Assembly (NCBI RefSeq): GCF_000935355.1
Contig: NZ_JXZC01000004.1
Location: 1-64,000 of the forward strand
DNA length: 64,000 bases
Direction: 5' to 3'
From: Rossellomorea aquimaris
Lineage (GTDB): Bacteria; Bacillota; Bacilli; Bacillales; Bacillaceae_B
Shown piece by piece: positions 41,968 through 52,898 of this stretch (position 1 is its first letter; every line of letters begins with the position of its first letter). The notes under the pieces were generated by a model that was not told the DNA's origin, did no database searches, and saw only the letters and a list, made by a program, of their open reading frames with translations. A program made the translations under genes and the position numbers.

Positions 41968-43031
41968 TACTGTTTGCTCTTTTGGAAGAAAGAGAGTTTA
42001 AACAATCCTTTCAAAATCGCTGGGATGATAAACAGAATAAATAATATCCGAAACAAGTGATATCCGGTAATGATGGAAAGGTCAGCGTTGACGGCTTGTC
42101 CGACTAAGGCCATTTCTGCCATTCCCCCGGGAGCCAAGCTAATAAAGGCAGTAAGAAATGTCATGTCATGCCAGCGACTTAATAAAAAGCTAAGACCCGC
42201 GCAGCATAATAGCAGAGAGACGGAAGTAAACAAAGACCAGACAATGAAATTGGACAAACCTTTAGATGACGAAAAATTCATCATAAAACTAAAATAAATG
42301 CCCAATGATAATTGAGCCAGAATAATGAACGGATCAGGCATATGGGGAATTGAAAACCCAGCCACCGTGAAGCCGCCAATCACTAAAATCGGTCCAAGCA
42401 TGGCAGGGGTGGGTAAATGGATTCTTTTGGCCACAAGCCCTGATACAATAGCAATGATGAAGAATAAAAAGAAAATCCACTGGAAAGAAGGGGCTTCTAA
42501 GGAAGTTACAGCCCTCCCGGCATTGGATCCACCCCCGCCTTCTAAAAGGGGACTGAAGACGAGGAACGGTACAACAAAGATAACGGACAGCAGTCGTATG
42601 ACTTGAAGGATTGTCACAACCGTTAAGTCTATATTCTTCATTTCTTCTCCAAGAGCCACCATTTGAGAAAGCCCGCCCGGTATACTCCCTGTAATGGTTG
42701 AGGAAAAACCGATCCCTGTCATTTTAGACGTAATATAAGCAAGTACCATACTGAAGGCGATGATGGCAACCGTCATCGTAAGCATGGAAGGGAGCTGGGT
42801 AACGATTTCAATCATGGTTTCCCGACTAAAGGATTGGCCAATGGCATAGCCTACAATGATCAATCCTAGATCTCTGAAATAAGAGGGCCATGAGAGATCA
42901 AGCTTCGTCCATTTGTTGATGAGGAAGACTGAAGTCATAGAACCGAGAAGCCAGGATAGGGGAAGGTGAAGGAGTGTGAATACCCCTCCGCCCGAAACCC
43001 CGACGACAAAGGCTAATAAAATAGGATGCAT
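41964..43031 (-). CDS. AbrB-family (PF05145) multipass membrane protein
   Basis: A 355-residue integral membrane protein with two homologous halves, each with several membrane segments and a glycine/proline-rich motif: TGSIPGGLSQMVALGEE in the first, SLAPGGMAEMALVGQA in the second. This is the family misleadingly named after AbrB (also called putative ammonia monooxygenase); it is probably a transporter, substrate unknown. It converges with yueI, their stops sharing bases 41965-41966. Confidence 0.85.
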   Translation of the reverse strand: MHPILLAFVVGVSGGGVFTLLHLPLSWLLGSMTSVFLINKWTKLDLSWPSYFRDLGLIIVGYAIGQSFSRETMIEIVTQLPSMLTMTVAIIAFSMVLAYITSKMTGIGFSSTITGSIPGGLSQMVALGEEMKNIDLTVVTILQVIRLLSVIFVVPFLVFSPLLEGGGGSNAGRAVTSLEAPSFQWIFFLFFIIAIVSGLVAKRIHLPTPAMLGPILVIGGFTVAGFSIPHMPDPFIILAQLSLGIYFSFMMNFSSSKGLSNFIVWSLFTSVSLLLCCAGLSFLLSRWHDMTFLTAFISLAPGGMAEMALVGQAVNADLSIITGYHLFRILFILFIIPAILKGLFKLSFFQKSKQY

Positions 43032-43137
43032 GCTAAAAATCCTCTCATTTAAGTACTCTATTTAAAGGTAATCAATTGGAGGAGAGGAAGCAAATGGAAT
43101 GCGTTAACGATCATTTCACCACGTGATACCCCCACCC

Positions 43138-43151
43138 AAGGTCCGTCCCTC
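43138..43151 (-). repeat. 14-bp dispersed repeat upstream of gatC
   Basis: AAGGTCCGTCCCTC, one mismatch to the consensus, between the divergent AbrB-type gene and gatC. Confidence 0.82.
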
Positions 43152-43322
43152 ACAAAATGGCACATCCTACCCCAGATTCGTGGTAGAATGAATGGAGGTA
43201 TGGACAGGAATCAGCCATGCTCCCAACAATCGTTATCTCTTTATCATAGTTGCTTTAATGAAGCGGATTTTGGTATTATCAATAGTATTGTGAGTGTTCG
43301 AACATATACGGAGGTGAAGAAG

Positions 43323-43613
43323 ATGTCTAGAATTTCTGAAGAGCAAGTAAAGCATGTTGCCCACCTTGCACGACTAGCCATCACAGAGGATGAAGCGAAA
43401 AAGTTTACAACTCAATTAGATGCGATCATCGGGTTTGCCGAGCAGCTGAATGAATTGGATACTTCAAATGTGGAAGCAACGAGCCATGTGTTGGATATGA
43501 AGAACGTTATGCGTGAAGATAAGCCTGTTGAAGGATTACCGCGTGAAGAAGTATTAAAGAACGCACCAGACAAACAAGATGGACAAGTGCGCGTTCCATC
43601 GATTTTGGACTAA
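43323..43613 (+). CDS. gatC: Aspartyl/glutamyl-tRNA amidotransferase subunit C, GatC
   Basis: A 96-residue Gat[22 protein letters not shown] and the C-terminal [21 protein letters not shown] are diagnostic. The ATG at 43323 follows GGAGGTGA at 43310-43317; a longer frame from 43188 is not used. It acts with GatA and GatB to amidate Glu-tRNA(Gln) or Asp-tRNA(Asn). Confidence 0.95.
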   Translation: MSRISEEQVKHVAHLARLAITEDEAKKFTTQLDAIIGFAEQLNELDTSNVEATSHVLDMKNVMREDKPVEGLPREEVLKNAPDKQDGQVRVPSILD

Positions 43614-43625
43614 GGAGGGTACCTC

Positions 43626-45086
43626 ATGTCATTATTTGACCATAAATTATCAGAGCTTCATGAGCTTTTACATAAGAAAGAAGTATCTGTGACAGATCTA
43701 GTAGACGAATCATACAAGCGTATTGATGAGGTCGAAGATAAAGTAAAGGCATTTTTAACTTTAGATGAAGAAAATGCCCGCAATAAAGCGAAGGAAATGG
43801 ATGCAAAGCTTGGTACAGATGAAAGCAAAGGCCTTCTATTCGGCATGCCGATCGGGATCAAAGATAATATCGTAACAAAAGGACTTCGTACTACATGTGC
43901 CAGTAAAATCCTTGAAAACTTCAATCCGATTTATGATGCTACGGTAATCAATAAATTACATAGTGCCGATACGATTACGATCGGTAAACTGAATATGGAT
44001 GAGTTCGCGATGGGTTCTTCTACTGAGAACTCCGGCTTCCAAAAGACGAGCAATCCATGGAATCTTGATACGGTTCCCGGCGGATCTTCAGGTGGTTCCG
44101 CAGCATCTGTTGCAGCTGGAGAAGTACCTTTCTCACTTGGTTCGGATACAGGTGGATCGATCCGCCAGCCAGCTGCATTCACGGGTACCGTCGGTTTAAA
44201 ACCAACGTACGGACGTGTATCCCGTTTCGGTCTTGTGGCATTCGCATCTTCACTGGATCAAATTGGACCGATCACTCGTAACGTAGAAGATAATGCATAT
44301 TTACTGCAAGCGATCGCCGGTCTTGACCCGAATGATTCCACTTCAGCGAATGTTGAGGTTCCGAACTACGCGGCAGCTCTGACAGGTGATGTGAAAGGCT
44401 TGAAGATTGCTGTGCCGAAAGAATATTTAGGTGAAGGTGTCGGCGAAGAAGCCCGTCAAGCAGTGCTTGCTTCATTGAAAGTGTTGGAAGGCATGGGAGC
44501 TACATGGGAAGAGGTTTCACTGCCTCATTCTAAATTTGGTGTTTCAACGTACTACCTATTAGCATCGTCTGAAGCATCTGCCAACCTTGCACGTTTTGAT
44601 GGCGTTCGTTACGGTTATCGCACTCCGAACGCAGAGAACCTGCTTGATCTTTACAAGAAAACCCGTGCAGAAGGTTTCGGGGACGAAGTGAAGCGTCGTA
44701 TTATGCTTGGAACGTTTGCATTAAGTTCTGGATACTATGATGCTTACTACAAAAAAGCACAGCAGGCACGTACGCTGATCAAGAAAGACTTTGAAGATGT
44801 ATTTGCGAAATATGATGTCATCATCGGACCGACAACACCGACTCCGGCGTTTAAAATCGGGGAAAAAATCGATGATCCATTAACGATGTATGCCAATGAT
44901 ATTTTAACGATCCCAGTAAACCTTGCAGGAGTGCCGGGAATTTCTGTTCCTTGTGGATTCTCTTCCGCTGGACTTCCACTTGGACTGCAAATCATCGGGA
45001 AGCATTTTGACGAAAGCACGATTTATCGCGTAGCCCATGCATTTGAGCAAGCTACAGATTTCCATACAAAGAAACCACAACTGTAA
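43626..45086 (+). CDS. gatA: Glutamyl-tRNA(Gln) amidotransferase subunit A, GatA
   Basis: A 486-residue amidase-signature protein, the glutaminase part of GatCAB. The GGSSGGS loop (residues 152-158), the conserved Lys in IGIKDNI near residue 79 and the [10 protein letters not shown] segment with the nucleophilic Ser form the Ser-cisSer-Lys triad. It lies 12 bp after gatC; ribosome site GGAGGG. Confidence 0.97.
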   Translation: MSLFDHKLSELHELLHKKEVSVTDLVDESYKRIDEVEDKVKAFLTLDEENARNKAKEMDAKLGTDESKGLLFGMPIGIKDNIVTKGLRTTCASKILENFNPIYDATVINKLHSADTITIGKLNMDEFAMGSSTENSGFQKTSNPWNLDTVPGGSSGGSAASVAAGEVPFSLGSDTGGSIRQPAAFTGTVGLKPTYGRVSRFGLVAFASSLDQIGPITRNVEDNAYLLQAIAGLDPNDSTSANVEVPNYAAALTGDVKGLKIAVPKEYLGEGVGEEARQAVLASLKVLEGMGATWEEVSLPHSKFGVSTYYLLASSEASANLARFDGVRYGYRTPNAENLLDLYKKTRAEGFGDEVKRRIMLGTFALSSGYYDAYYKKAQQARTLIKKDFEDVFAKYDVIIGPTTPTPAFKIGEKIDDPLTMYANDILTIPVNLAGVPGISVPCGFSSAGLPLGLQIIGKHFDESTIYRVAHAFEQATDFHTKKPQL

Positions 45087-45098
45087 GGGGTGAAATCA

Positions 45099-46529
45099 AT
45101 GAACTTTGAACCAGTAATCGGACTAGAAGTCCACGTAGAATTAAAAACGGACAGTAAGATGTTCTCTCCGGCACCGAACCATTTCGGAGCAGAGCCGAAT
45201 ACCAATACGAACGTGATAGACCTTGGGTATCCCGGTGTACTTCCAGTGGTAAACAAGCGTGCCATCGAGTTCGGGATGAAAGCAGCGATCGCATTGAACT
45301 GTGAAATCGCAACGGATACGAAGTTTGACCGTAAAAACTATTTCTATCCGGATAACCCGAAAGCGTACCAGATTTCTCAATTTGACAAGCCGATCGGTGA
45401 AAACGGCTGGATTGAAATTGAAGTGAACGGTGAGAAGAAACGCATCGGGATCACTCGCCTTCATCTGGAAGAAGATGCTGGAAAACTGACGCACTCAGGC
45501 GACGGTTATTCCCTTGTCGACTATAACCGCCAGGGAACTCCGCTGATCGAGATCGTATCTGAGCCGGATATCCGTACACCGGAAGAAGCTTATGCGTATC
45601 TTGAGAAACTGAAATCCATCATTCAATACACAGGTGTTTCCGATTGTAAGATGGAAGAAGGGTCGCTTCGTTGTGACGCCAACATTTCCCTCCGTCCAAT
45701 CGGCCAGGAAAAGTTCGGAACGAAAGCCGAGCTTAAAAACCTGAACTCCTTTAACTTTGTTAAAAAGGGATTGGAGTATGAAATCGTCCGTCAGGAGAAA
45801 GTTCTTTTATCAGGAGGCTTGATCCAACAGGAAACGCTTCGTTTCGATGAATCAACAGGAAAAACGATCCTTATGCGTGTAAAAGAAGGATCGGATGATT
45901 ACCGTTACTTCCCTGAACCTGATCTATTAAATCTCCACATCGATCAGGAGTGGATGGACCGTATCCGTGCTGAGATCCCTGAGCTTCCGGACGAGCGTAA
46001 AAAGCGCTATGTAGAAGATTTAGGCTTACCTGCTTACGATGCCATGGTTCTGACATTAACGAAAGAAATGTCTGATTTCTTCCAGGAAACCGTTGAGGCA
46101 GGAGCGGATGCGAAGCTTGCATCCAACTGGCTGATGGGAGAAGTTTCCGCCTACTTAAATGCACAGCAAAAAGAACTTGAAGACGTCAAGCTGACTCCTC
46201 AAGGACTGGCAGGCATGATTGAGTTAATCGAAAAAGGAACGATTTCTTCCAAGATTGCGAAGAAAGTGTTCAAGGAACTAGTGGAAAACGGTGGAGATCC
46301 AGAACAAATCGTGAAGGATAAGGGTCTCGTTCAAATCTCTGACGAAGGTGCCTTACTCAAAATCGTGACGGAAACGCTTGATGCCAATCCTCAATCAATC
46401 GAAGACTACAAGAACGGGAAAGACCGAGCCATCGGCTTCCTTGTCGGTCAAATCATGAAAGCGACTAAAGGACAGGCCAACCCGCCGCTTGTAAACAAAT
46501 TACTGCTTCAAGAAATTCAAAAACGCTAA
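45099..46529 (+). CDS. gatB: Aspartyl/glutamyl-tRNA amidotransferase subunit B, GatB
   Basis: A 476-residue tRNA-binding kinase subunit. It starts [16 protein letters not shown] and carries [27 protein letters not shown] (metal site) and, at the C-terminus, the GatB/YqeY tail domain. The ATG at 45099 gives the B. subtilis length and follows AAGGGGTG by 8 nt; the GTG at 45090 is within that site. Confidence 0.97.
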   Translation: MNFEPVIGLEVHVELKTDSKMFSPAPNHFGAEPNTNTNVIDLGYPGVLPVVNKRAIEFGMKAAIALNCEIATDTKFDRKNYFYPDNPKAYQISQFDKPIGENGWIEIEVNGEKKRIGITRLHLEEDAGKLTHSGDGYSLVDYNRQGTPLIEIVSEPDIRTPEEAYAYLEKLKSIIQYTGVSDCKMEEGSLRCDANISLRPIGQEKFGTKAELKNLNSFNFVKKGLEYEIVRQEKVLLSGGLIQQETLRFDESTGKTILMRVKEGSDDYRYFPEPDLLNLHIDQEWMDRIRAEIPELPDERKKRYVEDLGLPAYDAMVLTLTKEMSDFFQETVEAGADAKLASNWLMGEVSAYLNAQQKELEDVKLTPQGLAGMIELIEKGTISSKIAKKVFKELVENGGDPEQIVKDKGLVQISDEGALLKIVTETLDANPQSIEDYKNGKDRAIGFLVGQIMKATKGQANPPLVNKLLLQEIQKR

Positions 46530-46537
46530 AAATATAG

Positions 46538-46577
46538 GCGAAACCCCTGGAAACCTTATATTTCCAGGGGTTTTTTT
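46538..46577 (+). terminator. Terminator of gatCAB
   Basis: AACCCCTGGAAA/TTTCCAGGGGTT, a perfect 12-bp stem with a short loop and a T run. Confidence 0.93.
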
Positions 46578-46583
46578 GTGCGG

Positions 46584-46632
46584 AAGAGGGACGGGACCTT
46601 GATCTAAAATCAAGGTCCGTCCCTCTTTTTAG
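46584..46632. terminator. Second hairpin from an inverted pair of 14-bp repeats
   Basis: GAGGGACGGGACCTT (46586-46600, one inserted G) and AAGGTCCGTCCCTC (46612-46625) form a stem of about 19 bp with one bulge and T residues after it. It directly follows the ordinary gatB terminator, so it is a tandem or redundant terminator. Confidence 0.82.
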
Positions 46633-46804
46633 TTCAAGTTTTCCTAAAAAGCATGATTTTCCTGCGTTTTTCGTAGGTATTTTAACCCGATGTTGAAAAA
46701 AGAAGTATGTAGATCTTTTAACTCATTCGTTGTGCAGGATGCTTGTACTATAGTATATCTAATGTTTTAAATAGTTTGAAAATTCTTATAAAGAGGTGTT
46801 GTAA

Positions 46805-48475
<1,671 letters not shown>

Positions 48476-48484
48476 ATATGCTGA

Positions 48485-48521
48485 ATGAAGAGAAGGGCTG
48501 TCATGGCTCTTCTTTTCTTTT
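48485..48521 (+). terminator. Terminator after the M4 protease gene
   Basis: AGAAGGGC/GCTCTTCT stem (48491-48498 with 48506-48513, one wobble) and a T-rich tail. Confidence 0.75.
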
Positions 48522-48577
48522 GTCCATCTTTGTTCTTTATGAGGCGGTTTTTATCTGAATCCTCCATGTGGTCATGG

Positions 48578-48733
48578 TTATATTTGTTTCCTTTTTGCTT
48601 TTTCCAGAATCTGCTTGGCTAAGCGGTAATACGTATCTGCTTCAACTTTCGATTCAGCTCTTTTTAACTGTATCATGTAGTTTTGGAATCGAAGTTTGTC
48701 GACTGACGAGACTTTCATCACAATTTTTCTCAT
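48578..48733 (-). CDS. Small coiled, charged protein (51 residues)
   Basis: The minus strand reads a 51-residue protein starting MRKIVMKVSSVDKLRFQNYM and continuing IQLKRAESKVEADTYYRLAK, then a Lys-rich end. AAAGGAG lies 7 nt before the ATG at 48733. The middle (LKRAESKVEADTYY) resembles LKEADSLVELNYYY in the small gene at 49229, so the two appear to be paralogues on either side of the DUF4257-like gene. Function unknown. The plus-strand ORF 48568-48792 over it has no ribosome site and is a shadow. Confidence 0.65.
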   Translation of the reverse strand: MRKIVMKVSSVDKLRFQNYMIQLKRAESKVEADTYYRLAKQILEKAKRKQI

Positions 48734-48825
48734 TTCGGCACTCCTTTAGTGGACAAAATTGCGTCCAATTATCTATTCTGAATTTTCTGTAAATAATATA
48801 TAATATTAGTAAATGATTCCAGAGG

Positions 48826-49263
48826 GTGGATAGAATGTCCTTATTCGAAGTGATCTTGTTGCCAATGTTAATGGGTGGTATTGGAGGCTTAGGACATATT
48901 CTGGTTTTCAAAAATGGTCATTTCACTTTTCCACGAAAATTTATCGACGATCAAGGTGAGAAGCACTATCTTTTTGGCTCAACAAAGGATATTATCATAG
49001 GCATTCTAGCAGGGTATCTGTCAGTATTACCGGTAGTTGATACAGTCCCCATCTGGTATGTGATCTACATTAGTTTATTATCGGGAATCGGGGGAAGTTC
49101 CGTCATCACACGAAAAATCGAACAAAATTTAGCAAACACCAAAGCATCTTATATCCAAGAGCTATCTCATTATCAGCTCGAACCGACCTCTAAGGGAGGA
49201 TCTTCAAATCATAATGAGGTGAAACCTGTTGGCGAAGTGGAAGAAAAAAAGAATCAAGGTTGA
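48826..49263 (+). CDS. DUF4257-like membrane protein
   Basis: A protein of 145 residues (142 if started at ATG 48835, AGAGGGTGG upstream). Three hydrophobic segments: LLPMLMGGIGGLGHILVF near residue 11, IIGILAGYLSVLPVV near 59 and WYVIYISLLSGIGGSSVI near 77. A hydrophilic tail of about 50 residues follows. The IGGLGH and LLSGIGGSS glycine motifs recall the DUF4257 family of Bacillus; function unknown. It overlaps the small gene at 49229. Confidence 0.65.
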   Translation: MDRMSLFEVILLPMLMGGIGGLGHILVFKNGHFTFPRKFIDDQGEKHYLFGSTKDIIIGILAGYLSVLPVVDTVPIWYVIYISLLSGIGGSSVITRKIEQNLANTKASYIQELSHYQLEPTSKGGSSNHNEVKPVGEVEEKKNQG

Positions 49264-49393
49264 ACTGCCACCAGAAGACTATGAAAAAGCAAATCATTAT
49301 TTAAAAAGACTGAAGGAGGCAGATAGCCTAGTCGAGCTGAACTACTACTATAATAAAGTGGCAAAAATAATTGAGAAATCACAGAATGTTTAA
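49229..49393 (+). CDS. Small charged protein (54 residues), paralogue of the 48578 gene
   Basis: It reads MAKWKKKRIKVELPPEDYEK, then ANHYLKRLKEADSLVELNYY, ending YNKVAKIIEKSQNV. The start is a TTG at 49229 with GAGGTGA at 49216-49222 and 7-nt spacing, inside the end of the DUF4257-like gene, so translational coupling is likely. It is probably helical. It is below usual ORF length limits. Confidence 0.7.
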   Translation: MAKWKKKRIKVELPPEDYEKANHYLKRLKEADSLVELNYYYNKVAKIIEKSQNV

Positions 49394-49453
49394 GATGGGT
49401 CAATTGAAGAGTAGTCCTATAACACTCTACTTTAACCAAAAAATGTGAGGATG

Positions 49454-49482
49454 AAACTGACAATTGAGTCAGCTTTTTTTCT
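49454..49482 (+). terminator. Terminator after the DUF4257-like gene pair
   Basis: CTGAC/GTCAG stem with outer A-T pairs and one mismatch, then seven T residues. Confidence 0.7.
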
Positions 49483-49559
49483 GTTAAGGAAAGATGTATG
49501 TAAGGTACTTCTCCTATCATACTTCCTTCTTTCCATCCCCCTCTGGAAAGATAGACTGA

Positions 49560-49592
49560 TGAGGAGTAGCGGTATGCTATTCCTTTTTTTTA
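49560..49592 (+). terminator. Second hairpin with T run in the 49394-49823 gap
   Basis: AGGAGTAGC/GCTATTCCT, 9 bp with one wobble, loop GGTAT, followed by eight T residues. No gene is seen between it and the preceding terminator. The rest of the gap shows no gene. Confidence 0.75.
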
Positions 49593-49823
49593 GATTGCAA
49601 GGCGTTAAATGATAGAGTTCATAAGAACCTGTAGATCTGTCCGAAATGGTGCTTTTCTTATATTATATTCCTACAGGCATAATCGTACAATTGAAAATTG
49701 ACTTATAATGAAAACTATATTTTCCTTGTGAAATACGAGAAACATGAATATGCTATAAGGAGAATTTAAGAGAATAGATGTTTGTGCTTCACGGAAATGT
49801 GTGGGGCTGGAGGAGGAAGAAAC

Positions 49824-50390
49824 ATGAACTTAGAACAATGGTTCAATAAAGGAATGGCATCTGTAGATTACCTGGAGTATATGAGTGTACATAAAGAAAA
49901 TACCGAAGTTATCAGGAAGAACTTCACCATTCCACAAGAAGATATAGAAGTTTTGAATAAACTGGGAGAACACTCCTTACGAGTGATTGCCATCACGGAA
50001 GATTGGTGCGGGGATGCCATGCTGAATATCCCCATCTTGCTAAAAGTGGCAGAGTCCGCTGACATGGAGGTTCGAATGGTTTTACGGGACGAAAACCTTG
50101 AATTGATGGATCAATATTTAACGAATGGAATATCTAGAGCGATTCCCATTTTTATTTTTATCGATCGTGATGGTAATGAAAAGCTGGTATGGGGACCCAG
50201 AGCCCCTATGGTAAAGAAGATCGTCGATGATGAACGGGCGAAGCTGCCACCGAAGGATCATGAGCTTTTCCCAGAAAAGCAGAAGGAAATGATTCAACGC
50301 TTAACCACTCAATATACGAAAGATAAAGAAATATGGCAGGAAGTGTATGAAAGCTTGAAAACGAGTCTTGTCCAGAATGTGCTGATGTAA
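49824..50390 (+). CDS. Thioredoxin-family protein
   Basis: A 188-residue thioredoxin-fold protein (Thioredoxin_9 type). The redox site reads ITEDWCGDAM near residue 70: W-C-G-D instead of WCxxC, so it has one active-site Cys and is unlikely to be an ordinary dithiol reductase. The cis-Pro region is RAIPIFIFID near residue 108. ATG 49824 is preceded by GGAGGAGGAAG; the frame from 49782 has no ribosome site. Confidence 0.82.
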   Translation: MNLEQWFNKGMASVDYLEYMSVHKENTEVIRKNFTIPQEDIEVLNKLGEHSLRVIAITEDWCGDAMLNIPILLKVAESADMEVRMVLRDENLELMDQYLTNGISRAIPIFIFIDRDGNEKLVWGPRAPMVKKIVDDERAKLPPKDHELFPEKQKEMIQRLTTQYTKDKEIWQEVYESLKTSLVQNVLM

Positions 50391-50407
50391 AAAAGATTGT
50401 AATAGTG

Positions 50408-50443
50408 GAAGTCATCCGGTCGTTTCTGGAGTCTTCTTTTTTA
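50408..50443 (+). terminator. Weak hairpin with T run after the thioredoxin gene
   Basis: GAAGTC and GGAGTCTTC can pair imperfectly, followed by TTTTTT. Confidence 0.4.
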
Positions 50444-50572
50444 AACGGCATGATGTCTTCATACTCACTCAAAATAGAATGGTAAAAAGTACCCGTCGGA
50501 ATGGGATTTTTTGCCGGTTCACGAATGACGGAATTCGCGTTAATATGGTATAGGATGAGGAGTTGAAGCATC

Positions 50573-50953
50573 ATGATTCACCAAAAGACAAATACAATTG
50601 TGATAGAAGCGCTAAATAAATTTCCCCATAAAATTCACATTAAATTGGGAGAAATCCTGCGTGAACGAGGATTGACACAAGGCGATCTTCATCGCTTAAC
50701 AGGGCTAAGAGTGGCTACGATCAATGAGCTGGTTAATTTCAAGAAGAAATCCTTAACGGTGGCTCATCTTGTTTCCATTATGATCGCCCTTAGAATTACA
50801 GATATCCGTGATCTCATCGAAATAGAATTTGATCAAGAAGTTCAGGACTACTTCAATGAAGAAAATCAACGAATGAAAAACGGATTTACTCCGGACCTGA
50901 CAAAAACCGCTGAACAAAACGTAAAGCGAATCGCAGCTGGAGCCAACAACTAA
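50573..50953 (+). CDS. XRE-family helix-turn-helix protein
   Basis: A 126-residue protein with a Cro/C1-type helix-turn-helix at residues 24-82 (IKLGEILRERGLTQGDLHRLTG-L-RVATINELVNFKK). A basic N-terminus and an acidic, then amphipathic, tail flank it. Probably a transcription regulator; targets unknown. It is a single gene with its own terminator. Confidence 0.82.
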   Translation: MIHQKTNTIVIEALNKFPHKIHIKLGEILRERGLTQGDLHRLTGLRVATINELVNFKKKSLTVAHLVSIMIALRITDIRDLIEIEFDQEVQDYFNEENQRMKNGFTPDLTKTAEQNVKRIAAGANN

Positions 50954-50966
50954 ATATCATTACATC

Positions 50967-50999
50967 TCAAACGGTCATTTTTGATGACCGTTTTTTTTA
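50967..50999 (+). terminator. Terminator after the XRE-type gene
   Basis: AACGGTCAT/ATGACCGTT stem with a TTTTG-type loop and eight T residues. Confidence 0.93.
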
Positions 51000-51002
51000 G
51001 GT

Positions 51003-51016
51003 TAGGGACGGACCTC
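51003..51016 (+). repeat. 14-bp dispersed repeat (left of an inverted pair)
   Basis: TAGGGACGGACCTC, one mismatch. It faces the copy at 51154, with 137 bp of A/T-rich non-coding DNA between them. Confidence 0.82.
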
Positions 51017-51153
51017 TATTTCTTATTTGAATTCCCATATCAAATGATAGAAATATAATATATTTAAAGGTTTACAACCAATCAAAACAGGATAATTCCT
51101 TAAAGTAAGAGATGATTCAGCAGGGTTTTAACTATTATGATATAAAAACCTTG

Positions 51154-51167
51154 GAGGTCCGTCCCTC
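51154..51167 (-). repeat. 14-bp dispersed repeat (right of an inverted pair)
   Basis: An exact GAGGTCCGTCCCTC. The 51004-51167 segment bounded by the inverted copies has the outline of a very small inverted-repeat element, but no target duplication was seen. The rest of 50954-51306 holds nothing else. Confidence 0.85.
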
Positions 51168-51306
51168 TATCATTCAGACAGGAGGATTTTGGGGACAGGA
51201 TACAGAATGTAGTATGTAGGTTGTCGGAAGGCTTTTGTGATGGAGTTGAAATGAAATCGTAACGTTCATTTTAGGGAAAATCAATTATGATAGGGGAAGA
51301 GAGTAA

Positions 51307-52086
51307 ATGGAAGTTAATTTTGGTCATGTGTCCTCTCGTTATGCTGTGTCTTGTGAAGATATTCCGCATCAATTCTTTGATACGTTAAAGGTCAGGGGAA
51401 TTGTGTGGGAAGGGAGAAAAGTGGCTGAAATTGGTGCTGGCACCGGTGCTATGACACGAAAGCTTCACAAGCGTGGAGCCGAAGTGATCGGGGTCGAGCC
51501 GTCTATCGAGCTCAGGAAAGCTGCCAAGGCATTAGAGAGTAAGCAATACTTGGAAATCCCATATCTTACTGGCACAGCCGAATCTACGAATCTGCCGGAT
51601 CAATACTATGATATCACCATAATCCACAGAAGCTGGCATTTATTCGACCGCCCGAGAGCGATTAGCGAAATGAAACGGATTCTGAAGGAAAAAGGAACGT
51701 TCATTGTGAGTGATTCCAGCTTCCTGCCACATCACGAGGTGGTAAAGGATACGATGACGTTTTTAAATGATTATATAGAGATAACTCCACCCGGATCAAA
51801 AGCCGATTCAGTGAAACAATTGAATGGATTTCCGGTGGAATGGCTGTTAGAATGGCAGGAAGCTGACTTTAACTTGAAAGATTTTTATACATTTTATTAC
51901 CCAGTCGACTTTACGTTACAGTCTTGGTGTGAACGAGTAGGCTCCTTATCCTGGCTCACTCATTTAGAGAATAGTGAGAGAGAGGGATTATTGCAATCAT
52001 TACATACGTTCCTGTCAGGGCGTTACGATGCTCTTCATGAGTTTACTCTTCAGCACCAGTTTACAGTCTGCCTGATGAAAAAGTAG
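51307..52086 (+). CDS. Class I SAM-dependent methyltransferase
   Basis: A 259-residue methyltransferase (Methyltransf_11 type). Motif I is VAEIGAGTGAMTRKL near residue 39, the acidic end of strand 2 is VIGVEPS near 63, and motif IV/post-I is YDITIIHRSWHLF near 101. Substrate unknown. It lies 5 bp before the NAT-like gene, so the two may be one transcript. Confidence 0.85.
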   Translation: MEVNFGHVSSRYAVSCEDIPHQFFDTLKVRGIVWEGRKVAEIGAGTGAMTRKLHKRGAEVIGVEPSIELRKAAKALESKQYLEIPYLTGTAESTNLPDQYYDITIIHRSWHLFDRPRAISEMKRILKEKGTFIVSDSSFLPHHEVVKDTMTFLNDYIEITPPGSKADSVKQLNGFPVEWLLEWQEADFNLKDFYTFYYPVDFTLQSWCERVGSLSWLTHLENSEREGLLQSLHTFLSGRYDALHEFTLQHQFTVCLMKK

Positions 52087-52091
52087 AAAGA

Positions 52092-52898
52092 GTGATCGGA
52101 TTGGAATCAGCGGAAAAATATGTAAATTATTTAAATATGGATATAGAGCCCCCTACGTTAAACTACTTGCAACGACTTATCCAGCAGCACTTAATCAGGA
52201 TTCCATATGAGACCTTCAGTAAATTTTATTACTTCTCTCAGGGGGAATCCTTTGTGCCTTCCTTACACACCTTCGCGGAAAATCTCCACTCTAAAGGGTG
52301 GGGAGGCACCTGTTTTACATTAAACATTAACTTTGGGAGACTATTGAAAAAATTAGGCTTCGATTGTCATTTTGTCAGAGTGCAGCCGGGCCACCTAGGA
52401 TTAATGATTACCATTAATAACCGTAAGCTCTACGTGGATGTGGGATATGGGTCACCGATCATGAAGCCCGTGGAGCTTGAAGCGAGGCAGAGGCATCTTC
52501 TTCACGGCTTCGGGGAAGAAATTATTTTCACCCAGAAAGACATTCGGGAATTTGAAGTGGATCGCCGTTCAAATGGCAAATCTTTTGTAAAAAAAATCAT
52601 TGAGTGGGTCCCATTAGAGGAAGAAGAATTAGAAGCCGACATAGAAGCATCCTACTTGGATTCCGATGACAACATAACAATGAGAAGAATCACGGCCGTT
52701 CGCTTCCAGGGCAATCAGTGCTACTTCCTGCGTAATGAGACATTGAAAGTGATGACCTACCGAAACATCCGTGAATATCAGATGAAGGATCTTGATAAGT
52801 GGAAAGATATCGTCGGGGAAGTCTACCACTTTGATTCATCGTCCCTTCAGGAATCCATCCAGTTTTTACAACAGCGGAATATCAAACTGTTCCCATAA
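52092..52898 (+). CDS. Arylamine N-acetyltransferase family protein
   Basis: A 268-residue NAT-fold protein. The catalytic triad can be placed: Cys74 in GWGGTCFTLN, His101 in QPGHLGLMI and Asp116 in YVDVGYGS, with the usual 15-residue His-Asp spacing; the Cys-His spacing is about ten shorter than in classical NATs. It could acetylate arylamines with acetyl-CoA or act in a biosynthetic acyl transfer. The start is GTG 52092 or TTG 52101, neither with a strong ribosome site. Confidence 0.78.
   Translation: MIGLESAEKYVNYLNMDIEPPTLNYLQRLIQQHLIRIPYETFSKFYYFSQGESFVPSLHTFAENLHSKGWGGTCFTLNINFGRLLKKLGFDCHFVRVQPGHLGLMITINNRKLYVDVGYGSPIMKPVELEARQRHLLHGFGEEIIFTQKDIREFEVDRRSNGKSFVKKIIEWVPLEEEELEADIEASYLDSDDNITMRRITAVRFQGNQCYFLRNETLKVMTYRNIREYQMKDLDKWKDIVGEVYHFDSSSLQESIQFLQQRNIKLFP

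Noticed and set aside
43295-43310. LexA-like sequence TGTTCGAACATATAC upstream of gatC
   Set aside because: The right half does not form GTTC at the required four-base spacing, and gatCAB is a housekeeping operon with no SOS link.
43188-43322. N-terminal extension of gatC
   Set aside because: GGAGGTGA and the usual GatC length place the start at 43323.
48568-48792. 74-codon plus-strand frame after the M4 protease
   Set aside because: No ribosome site, and it overlaps the minus-strand small gene with a good ribosome site and paralogue; low-complexity hydrophobic translation.
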